Origin: Minisyncoccota bacterium
GTDB taxonomy: Bacteria; Patescibacteriota; Minisyncoccia; UBA6257; XYB1-36-10
Assembly: GCA_028709185.1 (NCBI GenBank)
Contig: JAQVXM010000014.1
Location: 1 to 11,207, forward strand
Direction: 5' to 3'
DNA: 11,207 nt
A model generated the notes under the pieces. It made no database searches. It saw only the letters and a program-made list of their open reading frames with translations, and was not told where the DNA came from. How positions within the stretch are numbered: position 1 is the first letter of the stretch; every line of letters starts with the position of its first letter. The translations under genes were made by a program, and so were the position numbers. Shown here in pieces: positions 1 through 5,940 of the stretch.

Positions 1-86
1 ATTTTTTCCACTCCCGCCCCATCCGCCGTTCTAAAACAAGCCGCCGTATTATAAACACTTCTAAAATCGTTCAATATTACCGTCAT
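1..86 (-). CDS. TrmH/SpoU-family RNA methyltransferase, N-terminal fragment (cut by left edge)
   Basis: Reading leftwards from an ATG at 86, the frame stays open to the window edge and gives 28 residues. They include NDFRSVYNTAACFRTADGAG, which matches the conserved N-terminal motif of SpoU/TrmH 2'-O-ribose methyltransferases (N-x-R-S-x-x-N-x-x-x-x-F-R-T-A-D). In that family the motif lies at the start of the SPOUT knot fold and its Asn and Arg help form the active site. The family methylates ribose in tRNA or rRNA using SAM; the target here cannot be told. The start lies 14 nt after the stop codon of the lamin-tail gene, preceded by purine-rich AGAAGAAAAG, which may act as a weak ribosome binding site. 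The two genes are therefore probably co-transcribed. Most of the protein is outside the window. Confidence 0.85.
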   Translation of the reverse strand, partial: MTVILNDFRSVYNTAACFRTADGAGVEK

Positions 87-100
87 TTTTCTTTTCTTCT

Positions 101-1447
101 TTATTTGCATTCTTTTTTAAGAATTTCGCCTTTTACTAAACTTTCCCAATTTATTTCATCAATCTTTTTACCTGTTTCATCGTAAAAAATAACTCCATTT
201 TTCTCATAAGCCAAATTATATGATTTTGGCCATAAAATATCCGCCACTCCGCTATATCCTTCACTATTTCCAAAAATCATCTGTCCTTTTCCTGATATGC
301 TTTTTTCTGTTAACAAACCTGCGGAAACAAGAGTCGTCTCCATTCCTGTTGATGATTTTTTCTTTATTGTCCAACCCTCTAAATTTATTTTCTCGCTTCC
401 TAAATTCACTACTTTTATATACTCATCATCTGCGTTTCCATCACTTCCCGCTTTCACCTCGCTGAAACAAATTTTTCCTTCCGAAATTGCGCTTTCCGCC
501 ACGCCTGCCGGCTCATCTCTATTAATCTCTTTTTCTTCTCCGTTTCCTGCCACTCCTCCACTTGCCGCGATTGCCACTCCGTTATCGCTTCCCGGTGTTC
601 CGCCGGATACTAAAGAATCTTTCCACTCCAAAGTTATCCAATCTCTTTCCATTGTTCTTTTTTCTTTGGAATTTCCTGCCGGCCAATCTTTGTTAGCCTC
701 CGCTTTATCAATTAAATTGCAACTCTCATCAAAAAGATAAATTCCCTCATCTTCGTTTCCTAAAGCCCCTTTATAAATTATTCCCGCCACTACCCCTTGA
801 ATCGTATTATCGTCTCCTCTTTCTAAAATCATAATTTCTCTCGCCTTCATCTTTTTTCCTTCTGAAAAAACAATATTTAAATTTCCGTCTTTATTTCTTA
901 TTTCCCATCCGCTTAAATCAACTTCGTTCTGTGTTGTGTTTTTTAATTCCATCCATTCGTCACTTGCGGAAATTCCGGTCCCCATCCACGCCATTTCTGA
1001 AAAATAAACCCCCCTTCTGTCTGGAACTTTATAATCGTCCAACATGCACTTTCCGCCACTTTCCGTCTGTTTTGTTAAATTCTGATCTGAAATTTTTCCG
1101 TTTCCCGATTCCAAATTTTCTCCGCTTATTTCCACTTTATCGGTTTTAAGCTCTACTGTTGCCCCCGCCATATTTATATTTAAAATAATTTGTTGCGGAA
1201 AAATTTCCCCGCCTGTTCCCGCTATTTTATCTTCCGTAAAATTTTTCTCGTCCTCCTCTGCTGATTCTTTCTCTTTTTCGCTGGAAACTTCATCTCTTGA
1301 AGTCTCTACTTCCGCCAACATCTTTTCTCCTGAAAAGGTTCGGTGCAAATCCGCCCATAAATCATTTCCCGCCACTCCGAAACTTCCGGTTAAAAATCCT
1401 CCCATAAATATCATTACTCCAAAAATTGCCAAAACTCCTCCATTCAT
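101..1447 (-). CDS. Membrane-anchored protein with two lamin-tail domains
   Basis: The protein has 448 residues. Residues 3-27 are hydrophobic and glycine-rich (an uncleaved anchor or signal peptide). Residues 41-75 are a highly acidic/basic low-complexity linker. Two lamin-tail domain (LTD, Ig-like beta-sandwich) modules follow. The first, about residues 147-287, has VYFSEMAWMG, DEWMELKN, DLSGWEIRN and the typical closing GGTPGSDN. The second, about 326-436, has ICFSEVKAG, DDEYIKVVN, INLEGWTI and IDEINW. A Gly/Ala/Glu linker (288-325) separates them. Bacterial LTD proteins are usually exported, and the domain is thought to bind protein or nucleic acid or to aid surface display; the function here is unknown. 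No catalytic domain and no sorting signal are visible. The ATG at 1447 is preceded, six nt upstream, by TATAAT. The gene lies 128 bp downstream of the reductase gene and just upstream of the TrmH-like gene. Confidence 0.85.
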   Translation of the reverse strand: MNGGVLAIFGVMIFMGGFLTGSFGVAGNDLWADLHRTFSGEKMLAEVETSRDEVSSEKEKESAEEDEKNFTEDKIAGTGGEIFPQQIILNINMAGATVELKTDKVEISGENLESGNGKISDQNLTKQTESGGKCMLDDYKVPDRRGVYFSEMAWMGTGISASDEWMELKNTTQNEVDLSGWEIRNKDGNLNIVFSEGKKMKAREIMILERGDDNTIQGVVAGIIYKGALGNEDEGIYLFDESCNLIDKAEANKDWPAGNSKEKRTMERDWITLEWKDSLVSGGTPGSDNGVAIAASGGVAGNGEEKEINRDEPAGVAESAISEGKICFSEVKAGSDGNADDEYIKVVNLGSEKINLEGWTIKKKSSTGMETTLVSAGLLTEKSISGKGQMIFGNSEGYSGVADILWPKSYNLAYEKNGVIFYDETGKKIDEINWESLVKGEILKKECK

Positions 1448-1453
1448 AAAAAG

Positions 1454-1459
1454 ATTATA
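1454..1459 (-). promoter_or_regulatory. -10 box of the lamin-tail gene, leaderless spacing
   Basis: A perfect TATAAT on the minus strand is separated from the ATG at 1447 by only six nt (CTTTTT). Transcription would start at or within a base of the ATG, giving a leaderless mRNA. No convincing -35 hexamer is seen 16-18 nt further upstream, and there is no Shine-Dalgarno sequence. This suggests the lamin-tail and TrmH-like genes have their own promoter, although they may also be read from the reductase gene. Confidence 0.5.
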
Positions 1460-1514
1460 ATCCGCTTTCTTTCTAAAAAAAATTACCGAAACTTCTTTTG
1501 TAAAAAAATCAGAA

Positions 1515-1531
1515 TTTCTTAAATTAAGAAA
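1515..1531. other. AT-rich palindrome between reductase and lamin-tail genes
   Basis: The stretch TTTCTTAAATTAAGAAA is a perfect 17-nt odd palindrome in the 128-bp gap 1448-1575. On the minus strand it is followed, after TTCTG, by a run of Ts. It could be a weak terminator for the reductase gene or a protein-binding site upstream of the lamin-tail promoter. With no G or C in the central stem it would make a very unstable hairpin, so its role is uncertain. Confidence 0.25.
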
Positions 1532-1575
1532 AATATAAAATTATCACAATCAACTTCCTTATTTATAAATATTTT

Positions 1576-2499
1576 TTACTGATTTTTTTTATTCAACCAT
1601 TCCTGAATATTCATCACCGCTTTCACTGCGTCTCCGGCTGAAATATTATTTTGTTTATATAAAACATCAGACACATCTCCAGCCGCCCAAATTCCCAAGC
1701 AAGATGACATTTGTGTTTTATGATCTATGATTATCTCTCCTCTTTCATTTAAATTAACTAAATCTTTTACCATTTCCGAATTTGGAACAGATCCGATTTC
1801 CACAAATACTCCCTGCACCGAAAGCTCCTTTTTTTCACCGTTTCTTAAATCTTCATATTTTAATCCTTTCACTATCGCCTCTCCTAAAATTTCTTCAACC
1901 TTTGACTTTAATACTATTTCCACTTTTCCGCTTGCTTTCACCTTTTCCTGAGTTATCGCGTCTCCTTTTAAAGAATCTCCGAATTCCAAAAGATAAATTT
2001 TATTAGCATAAGGCACAAGATCCAAAGCCGACTCCAAACCGGCATTTCCTCCTCCAACCACCGCCACATCTTTTCCGCGAAAAAGAGGCGCATCGCAAGT
2101 TGCGCAATACGCCACTCCTCTCCCTATAAATTTTTCTTCTCCCTCTACTCCCAATCTTTTTCTCCTTGATCCAAGCGCCAAAAAAATCGCTTTTGTTTCA
2201 AACTGATTTCCTCTTTTTGTTGTTACTAAAAATTCCTCGCCCTTCTTTTCTATCTTCTCCGCCCAATCCATAACTATCTCTAAATCCTTCTGCGCTTGTA
2301 AATGTTTTTCAAATTTTCTTGCTAAATCCGCTCCGGAAATAGCCACTTCTCCAATCCAATTTTGAATTTCTTCGGAAACCACCGATTGTCCTCCGAATCC
2401 GTCTGAAATAAAAACCGTTTTCATTTTTTTTCTCGCCGCGTATACTCCCGCCGCCGTTCCCGCTGGTCCTCCTCCGATTACCGCTAAATCATATTTCAT
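1576..2499 (-). CDS. Thioredoxin reductase / AhpF C-terminal-like flavoprotein disulfide reductase
   Basis: This 307-residue FAD-dependent pyridine-nucleotide disulfide reductase has the usual length of a low-molecular-weight thioredoxin reductase. Visible elements in order are the FAD-binding GGGPAG (9-14), the redox-active CATC (132-135), the NAD(P)-binding GGGNAG (149-154) and the second FAD motif GIWAAGDVS (269-277). The family moves electrons from NAD(P)H through FAD and the CxxC pair to thioredoxin or peroxiredoxin-type partners in the cytoplasm. The stretch after the second Rossmann motif reads IYLLEFGDSLKGD. The HRRD-x-x-R NADPH clamp of E. coli TrxB is absent; the LLEF form resembles the C-terminal half of AhpF, which uses NADH. 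The C-terminal PYKQ-like segment (LYKQNN) also resembles AhpF, but AhpF's N-terminal thioredoxin-like domains are missing. NADH preference is therefore inferred. The ATG at 2499 gives MKYDLAVIGGG, the normal family start. The SPW-protein gene ends 28 nt upstream. Confidence 0.93.
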   Translation of the reverse strand: MKYDLAVIGGGPAGTAAGVYAARKKMKTVFISDGFGGQSVVSEEIQNWIGEVAISGADLARKFEKHLQAQKDLEIVMDWAEKIEKKGEEFLVTTKRGNQFETKAIFLALGSRRKRLGVEGEEKFIGRGVAYCATCDAPLFRGKDVAVVGGGNAGLESALDLVPYANKIYLLEFGDSLKGDAITQEKVKASGKVEIVLKSKVEEILGEAIVKGLKYEDLRNGEKKELSVQGVFVEIGSVPNSEMVKDLVNLNERGEIIIDHKTQMSSCLGIWAAGDVSDVLYKQNNISAGDAVKAVMNIQEWLNKKNQ

Positions 2500-2509
2500 T
2501 TTTTTATTT

Positions 2510-2515
2510 ATTATA
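2510..2515 (-). promoter_or_regulatory. Possible -10 box of the reductase gene
   Basis: TATAAT on the minus strand lies ten nt before the ATG at 2499, in the 28-bp gap after the SPW-protein gene. It would give a leader of only a few nt. The sequence is very AT-rich here and no -35 element is visible, so a chance match is quite possible. The gene may simply be co-transcribed with the SPW gene. Confidence 0.3.
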
Positions 2516-2527
2516 CTATTTATAATT

Positions 2528-2707
2528 CTAATTTTTTTCTTCGCTTTCGTTAAGCCAGATCCACAAAGTTAAAACCACAACTATGGTTCCGGAAAAAATA
2601 TTGCTCCATAAAGCAAGTTCTAATCCGGAAAATCCAAGAACCCACGGCGAAACAAAAACCCAAATTCCTAAAACAATAAACGTAATGAAAAGATTTTTGT
2701 TTTTCAT
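2528..2707 (-). CDS. Small SPW-type two-helix membrane protein
   Basis: This is a 59-codon frame from an ATG at 2707 to a TAG at 2528. The protein has two hydrophobic segments, about residues 6-26 and 37-53. The first carries VSPWVLGFSG, the signature of the SPW repeat family (Pfam SPW): Ser-Pro-Trp followed by V-L-G-F in the first helix, then Trp and a glycine in the second (ALWSNIFSGTIVVVL). SPW proteins usually carry one or two copies; this one has a single copy and ends in a short acidic/polar tail (NESEEKN). Their function is unknown; they are presumed inner-membrane proteins. The motif match, an in-frame stop at the expected place and a TATAAT six nt before the ATG all argue for a real gene. 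It is the first gene of a likely transcript that also carries the reductase 28 nt downstream. Confidence 0.8.
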   Translation of the reverse strand: MKNKNLFITFIVLGIWVFVSPWVLGFSGLELALWSNIFSGTIVVVLTLWIWLNESEEKN

Positions 2708-2713
2708 ATGGAT

Positions 2714-2719
2714 ATTATA
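2714..2719 (-). promoter_or_regulatory. -10 box of the SPW-protein gene, leaderless spacing
   Basis: TATAAT on the minus strand, directly preceded by TTGAC, lies exactly six nt before the ATG at 2707 (spacer ATCCAT). This predicts transcription starting at the ATG. The adjacent TTGAC is too close to serve as its -35, and no good hexamer is seen at the normal distance. The 96-bp gap 2708-2803 carries this promoter and the divergent one for the sugar transferase. Confidence 0.5.
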
Positions 2720-2767
2720 GTCAATTTTTTTTCTGAAATCTATTTACCCCTCTTTTTGTACTAACAT

Positions 2768-2796
2768 TTGACCCTTTTTAATAAAAATTATAAAAT
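2768..2796 (+). promoter_or_regulatory. Promoter of the sugar transferase-flippase operon
   Basis: TTGACC at 2768-2773 and TAAAAT at 2791-2796 are spaced by 17 nt, the ideal spacing for a housekeeping sigma-70-type promoter; each matches consensus at five of six positions. The -10 ends seven nt before the ATG at 2804, so the transcript would start at or next to the start codon. The TTG at 2768, which opens the longest reading frame, falls inside the -35 box and is therefore unlikely to be the translation start. The sequence TAAAATCAC recurs at 8285-8293 in front of the glycosyltransferase gene. Confidence 0.6.
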
Positions 2797-2803
2797 CACA
2801 AAA

Positions 2804-4129
2804 ATGTCCTTGCGTTTCAAAAAAATAATTCTTTTTTTAGGCGATATCGCTATTTTTTTTGCCAGTCTTCTCCTTGTCATCTCCATTCGTTATCCGGAAA
2901 AAATCTTTGAGGAATTTTCTATTCATTTTATCCCCTTTTCTTTTTTTCTTCCCCTTTGGCTGATTATTCTCTATATTTCCAATCTTTATGAACAAAAAAT
3001 TCTTAAAAATAACGCCGAATTTTTTAAAACTCTTTCTCTTTCTCTTATTGCTTGGGCGATAATCTTTATAATTTTTTTCTATTTTATTCCTTTTTTCGGC
3101 ATCTCGCCAAAAACCAATCTTTTTCTTCTGCTTCTTTTTATGTTTATTTTTGAAACTCTTTGGCGTCGTATTTTTAATTCCATTGTTTACTATCAATCTT
3201 ATTCCAATATTCTTCTTATCGGTTCTTCCGAAACTTCCCAAAAAATTTACGACTTTTTAAGAAATAACCGCCAACTTGGCTATCGCGTCATAGAATGGCT
3301 GAATGCCGAAGAAATGAAAAACTCAGAAAATTCCATCGAAAAAATCCTTTCTGAAAATAAAATAGACGCTATCATCTTACCGGAAAACTCCAAAAAACAT
3401 CTTTCTAAAATCTCCGCGCTCTATAAAAGACTTAATCTCAATCTTGATGTGGAAAATACTTCTGATTTTTACGAAAGAATTTTTCAAAAAGTTCCGCTCT
3501 CCGAAATAGAAGATGTTTGGTTTCTTGATAATTTGGCAAAAAGAAGAAAGGCTTATGATTTAATAAAACGTCTTGGTGAAATTGTTTTTTCTGTCTTTCT
3601 TATTTTTTTTCTTTCTCCCCTTTTTATTTTTATTTTTCTTCTCCTTAAAATCTTCTCCCCTGGCCCCGCGCTTTATCATCAAGTTCGTGTTGGTAAAAAT
3701 GAAAAAGAATTTATTCTTTATAAATTCCGCTCCATGAAAAAAGACGCTGAAAAAAATGGTCCGGAATGGGCAAAACAAAAAGATTCCCGTCAAACAAAAA
3801 TCGGCAGCTTTCTTAGAAAAACTCATTTGGATGAACTGCCTCAACTTTGGAACATTCTTAAGGGAGATATTTCTTTTGTTGGCCCGCGCCCGGAACGCCC
3901 CGAATTTGTTAAAAACTTAAAAGAAATAATTCCTTTTTATGAAACTAGACACATTTTAAAACCAGGCGTCACCGGTTGGGCGCAAATCAATTACCGCTAC
4001 GGATCTTCTATTGAAGATGCTTACGAAAAACTCGAGTATGATCTTTTTTATATTAAGCATCGTTCTCTCGGAAAAGATCTTGGTATCATCATAAAAACTA
4101 TTAAGACTCTCTTTGTCACTCCGGAATAA
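2804..4129 (+). CDS. Polyprenyl-phosphate sugar-1-phosphate transferase (initiating glycosyltransferase)
   Basis: This is a 441-residue membrane enzyme of the WbaP/WcaJ type. It moves sugar-1-phosphate from a nucleotide sugar to undecaprenyl phosphate, the first step of surface-glycan assembly. Four hydrophobic helices fill residues 7-122. A Rossmann-like region starts at NILLIGSSETS (about 135-145). The bacterial sugar-transferase domain begins near 255, with a membrane hairpin (258-283) ending in SPGP, then VRVGKN, YKFRSM, LDELPQLWN, GDISFVGPRPERPEF and KPGVTGWAQINYRYG. Asp343 and Glu344 in LDELPQ correspond to the catalytic Asp-Glu pair of PglC-type phosphoglycosyl transferases. The ATG at 2804 is preferred over an in-frame TTG at 2768, because that TTG lies in a -35 box and the protein starts cleanly at MSLRFKK. 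The TAA stop shares one base with the flippase ATG (TAATG), so the two are translationally coupled. The donor sugar cannot be deduced. Confidence 0.92.
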   Translation: MSLRFKKIILFLGDIAIFFASLLLVISIRYPEKIFEEFSIHFIPFSFFLPLWLIILYISNLYEQKILKNNAEFFKTLSLSLIAWAIIFIIFFYFIPFFGISPKTNLFLLLLFMFIFETLWRRIFNSIVYYQSYSNILLIGSSETSQKIYDFLRNNRQLGYRVIEWLNAEEMKNSENSIEKILSENKIDAIILPENSKKHLSKISALYKRLNLNLDVENTSDFYERIFQKVPLSEIEDVWFLDNLAKRRKAYDLIKRLGEIVFSVFLIFFLSPLFIFIFLLLKIFSPGPALYHQVRVGKNEKEFILYKFRSMKKDAEKNGPEWAKQKDSRQTKIGSFLRKTHLDELPQLWNILKGDISFVGPRPERPEFVKNLKEIIPFYETRHILKPGVTGWAQINYRYGSSIEDAYEKLEYDLFYIKHRSLGKDLGIIIKTIKTLFVTPE

Positions 4130-5574
4130 TGATAAAAAAAATTTCCGCTTATTTGCTTAAAAACGGCTCGCCAAAAGAAACCATTCTTAAAAACACTTTC
4201 TGGCTTCTCTTAGGCCAGGTTTTCGGACGCATAATCAGAACCGCCCTTATTGTTTATGCCGCAAGAATCTTGGGAGCTGGCAGCTGGGGATCTTTTTCTT
4301 ATGCCCTTTCTCTTGCCGCCTTTCTTTCCATTTTTTCCGACCTCGGCATAAACGCTTTCACAACAAGAGAACTGTCTCGCAAGGAAACTAAAAACTCTTC
4401 TCTTCTCTCTGCCGGATTTTTCGTAAAGTTTATTTTTACTTTCCTTCTTATTCTTTTTGCTTTTATTTTTTCTTCCTATCTTTCTCCGCTCGAAGAAGCG
4501 CGCGGACTCATTTTCATTGCCGTTCTTATTTTTGCTTTTGATTCCGTGCGCGACTTCGGTTCCTCTCTAACTCGCGCCGCTGAAAAAATGGAAATTGAAT
4601 CTCTAATAAATATCCTTACCAATCTAATGATCGCCATTCTCGGTTTTATTTTCCTTTATTTTTTTAAAAACAGTTTTTCTCTCGCTTGGGGTTATGCCCT
4701 CGGCTCTCTCTCCGGTTCTATCTTGATGATTTTTGCCGTTAGAAAAACTTTTTTATCCTTTCTTGGAAAAATAAACTTTTCCGATATCAAAAAGGTTCTT
4801 TCTCTTTCTCTCCCTTTCAGCGTTATGTCTGTTATGGGAGCGGTTATGATAAACACCGATATTGTTATTATTAGCTGGATGCTGGGAGCTGAATCTACGG
4901 GTCTTTTTGCAGCTGCCGAAAAACCTATTCAACTTCTTTATCTTCTGCCTTCTGTTTTCGCCGCTAGTCTTTTTCCGATGATGTCAAGAATATCCGAAAA
5001 TAAAAACGGCGAATTTAAAAAAGTTTTCGAAAAATCGGTCTCGACCATTCTCGCTCTTGCTCTCCCTATTTCTCTCGGTGGCTTCATCCTGAGTAAAGAA
5101 ATAATTTTCCTTCTCTACGGTCCCGCCTATCTTGCCTCTAGTTTAAGCTTTGCTATTCTCTCTCTGACTATTTTTATAATTTTTCCTTCTATTATTATTG
5201 GTAATGCTGTTTTTGCTCTAAATGAACAAAAAAAGCTTATCGCCTTTTCTCTTTTTGGCATGCTGGGAAATATCATTTTAGATATCGTTTTAATCCCAAA
5301 ATTTGGCATTACTGGTTGCGCCTTTGCCACTCTTCTAAACCAGTTTATTATCAATGCTTATCTTCTTTTCCGTGTTAAAAAAATGATCTCCTTCTCTCTT
5401 TTTCCTTATTTAAAAAAAATCATTCTCGCCTCCCTTATTATGTCCGCTCTCACTCTTTCCCTTTCTTATTTTGAATTTCATCTCATTTCTAACATCCTTC
5501 TCTCCTCCATCTTTTATCTCGCTCTTCTCATTCTCTTTAAAGAAAAACTCCTTTTATCTTTTTTAAAAAAATAA
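4129..5574 (+). CDS. Lipid-linked oligosaccharide flippase (Wzx/MATE-like, polysaccharide biosynthesis family)
   Basis: This 481-residue polytopic membrane protein has hydrophobic segments spread over its whole length (roughly 12-14 helices), the size and layout of Wzx/RfbX-type flippases of the MOP superfamily. The N-terminus is typical: KNTFWLLLGQVFGRIIRTAL, then YAARILGAGSWGSFSYALSL and FSDLGINAFTTRELSR. A second-half motif, MINTDIVIISWMLGAESTGL followed by FAAAEKPIQL, matches the family's conserved helix-7 region. Such proteins turn undecaprenyl-diphosphate-linked glycans from the cytoplasmic to the outer face of the membrane. The ATG at 4129 overlaps the stop of the sugar transferase by one base; initiation and export genes are thus in one operon. 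A terminator-like hairpin starts nine nt after the stop codon. The family is clear; the glycan substrate is not known. Confidence 0.92.
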   Translation: MIKKISAYLLKNGSPKETILKNTFWLLLGQVFGRIIRTALIVYAARILGAGSWGSFSYALSLAAFLSIFSDLGINAFTTRELSRKETKNSSLLSAGFFVKFIFTFLLILFAFIFSSYLSPLEEARGLIFIAVLIFAFDSVRDFGSSLTRAAEKMEIESLINILTNLMIAILGFIFLYFFKNSFSLAWGYALGSLSGSILMIFAVRKTFLSFLGKINFSDIKKVLSLSLPFSVMSVMGAVMINTDIVIISWMLGAESTGLFAAAEKPIQLLYLLPSVFAASLFPMMSRISENKNGEFKKVFEKSVSTILALALPISLGGFILSKEIIFLLYGPAYLASSLSFAILSLTIFIIFPSIIIGNAVFALNEQKKLIAFSLFGMLGNIILDIVLIPKFGITGCAFATLLNQFIINAYLLFRVKKMISFSLFPYLKKIILASLIMSALTLSLSYFEFHLISNILLSSIFYLALLILFKEKLLLSFLKK

Positions 5575-5582
5575 AATTTTAA

Positions 5583-5638
5583 AAAACTCCTCTAAAAACT
5601 AACGATTATTGATTAATCCCATTTTGAGAGGCTGTTTT
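5583..5638. terminator. Hairpin A after the flippase gene, motif-bearing loop
   Basis: An imperfect stem pairs CCTCT (5589-5593) plus AAAA (5595-5598) with TTTT (5622-5625) plus AGAGG (5627-5631), with one A-G mismatch. It is extended by AAAAC (5583-5587) against GTTTT (5634-5638) across a small internal loop. The position just after the flippase stop, with As before and Ts after, fits an intrinsic terminator working in either direction. The 23-nt loop contains TATTGATTAATCCC, related at nine of 14 positions to the motif in hairpin B. Confidence 0.5.
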
Positions 5639-5673
5639 AATTTTAAAAAACAATCATTTTATTTTTCATAAAA

Positions 5674-5688
5674 TTTGCCGCAGGCAAA
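5674..5688. repeat. Small GC-containing hairpin TTTGCC-GCA-GGCAAA
   Basis: TTTGCCGCAGGCAAA is a perfect six-bp stem with a three-nt GCA loop, in otherwise AT-rich intergenic DNA between hairpins A and B. It has no T-run after it on either strand, so it does not look like an ordinary terminator. It could be a short dispersed palindrome; no second copy was seen in this window. Confidence 0.35.
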
Positions 5689-5726
5689 CACCTTATTATC
5701 ACACTTACTCCTCTATGGAAAATAAA

Positions 5727-5788
5727 AAAAGAACAACAGCTAAAAAAATGATGGTGATTAGCCCTGTTTTTTTAGCTGTTGTTCTTTT
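5727..5788. terminator. Hairpin B, perfect 22-bp stem with motif-bearing loop
   Basis: Positions 5727-5748 are exactly complementary to 5767-5788. The stem core is GAACAACAGC, flanked by A-runs on the left and by T-runs on the right. The 18-nt loop (5749-5766) holds TGGTGATTAGCCCT at 5752-5765. The A-stem-T arrangement suits a bidirectional terminator between the convergent flippase and O-antigen-ligase genes, but both the stem and the loop are longer than usual. The hairpin lies inside a 28-codon open frame (5715-5801), which is probably accidental. Confidence 0.6.
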
Positions 5789-5846
5789 AAAAACTGTTTA
5801 AAAAAATTACTTAATTATCACTTTTCTCTCCTTATAAAAATTAAAT

Positions 5847-5913
5847 AAAGAAAAAAATAGTCCTGAAAAACAATTGGTAATTAGCTCTATCTCAAAGGAC
5901 TATTTTTTCCTTT
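5847..5913. terminator. Hairpin C, terminator of the O-antigen-ligase-like gene, motif-bearing loop
   Basis: A 13-bp perfect stem pairs 5852-5864 with 5896-5908 (core ATAGTCC/GGACTAT). After one mismatch (5851/5909) four more pairs (5847-5850 with 5910-5913) extend it. Reading on the minus strand it lies about 28 nt after the stop of the O-antigen-ligase-like gene and ends in a T-run, as an intrinsic terminator should. The 31-nt loop is unusually long and holds TGGTAATTAGCTCT at 5875-5888. That differs from the motif in hairpin B only by two transitions, while the stems are unrelated. Confidence 0.6.
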
Positions 5914-5940
5914 AAAATTTTCCTCTTTTTTAATTTTTCC

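Noticed and set aside
297..740. Long open frame opposite the lamin-tail gene
   Set aside because: It lies wholly antisense to a gene with clear domains and has no recognisable motif. The purine/pyrimidine imbalance of the strands readily produces such antisense open frames; similar ones at 2837-3241, 3560-3844 and 7328-7753 were rejected for the same reason.
5752..5888. GGTGAT/GGTAAT in the loops as Shine-Dalgarno-like sequences
   Set aside because: No start codon of a credible gene lies a proper distance downstream, and the genes here do not appear to use Shine-Dalgarno sequences.
5727..5913. Hairpins read as integron attC sites
   Set aside because: The arms lack the paired RYYYAAC and GTTRRRY core boxes with the expected bulges, and no integrase or gene cassette is in the window.
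5583..5913. CRISPR array or tandem direct repeats
   Set aside because: The only shared part is a 14-nt loop motif at irregular spacing inside different hairpins; there are no repeats of CRISPR length and no cas genes.
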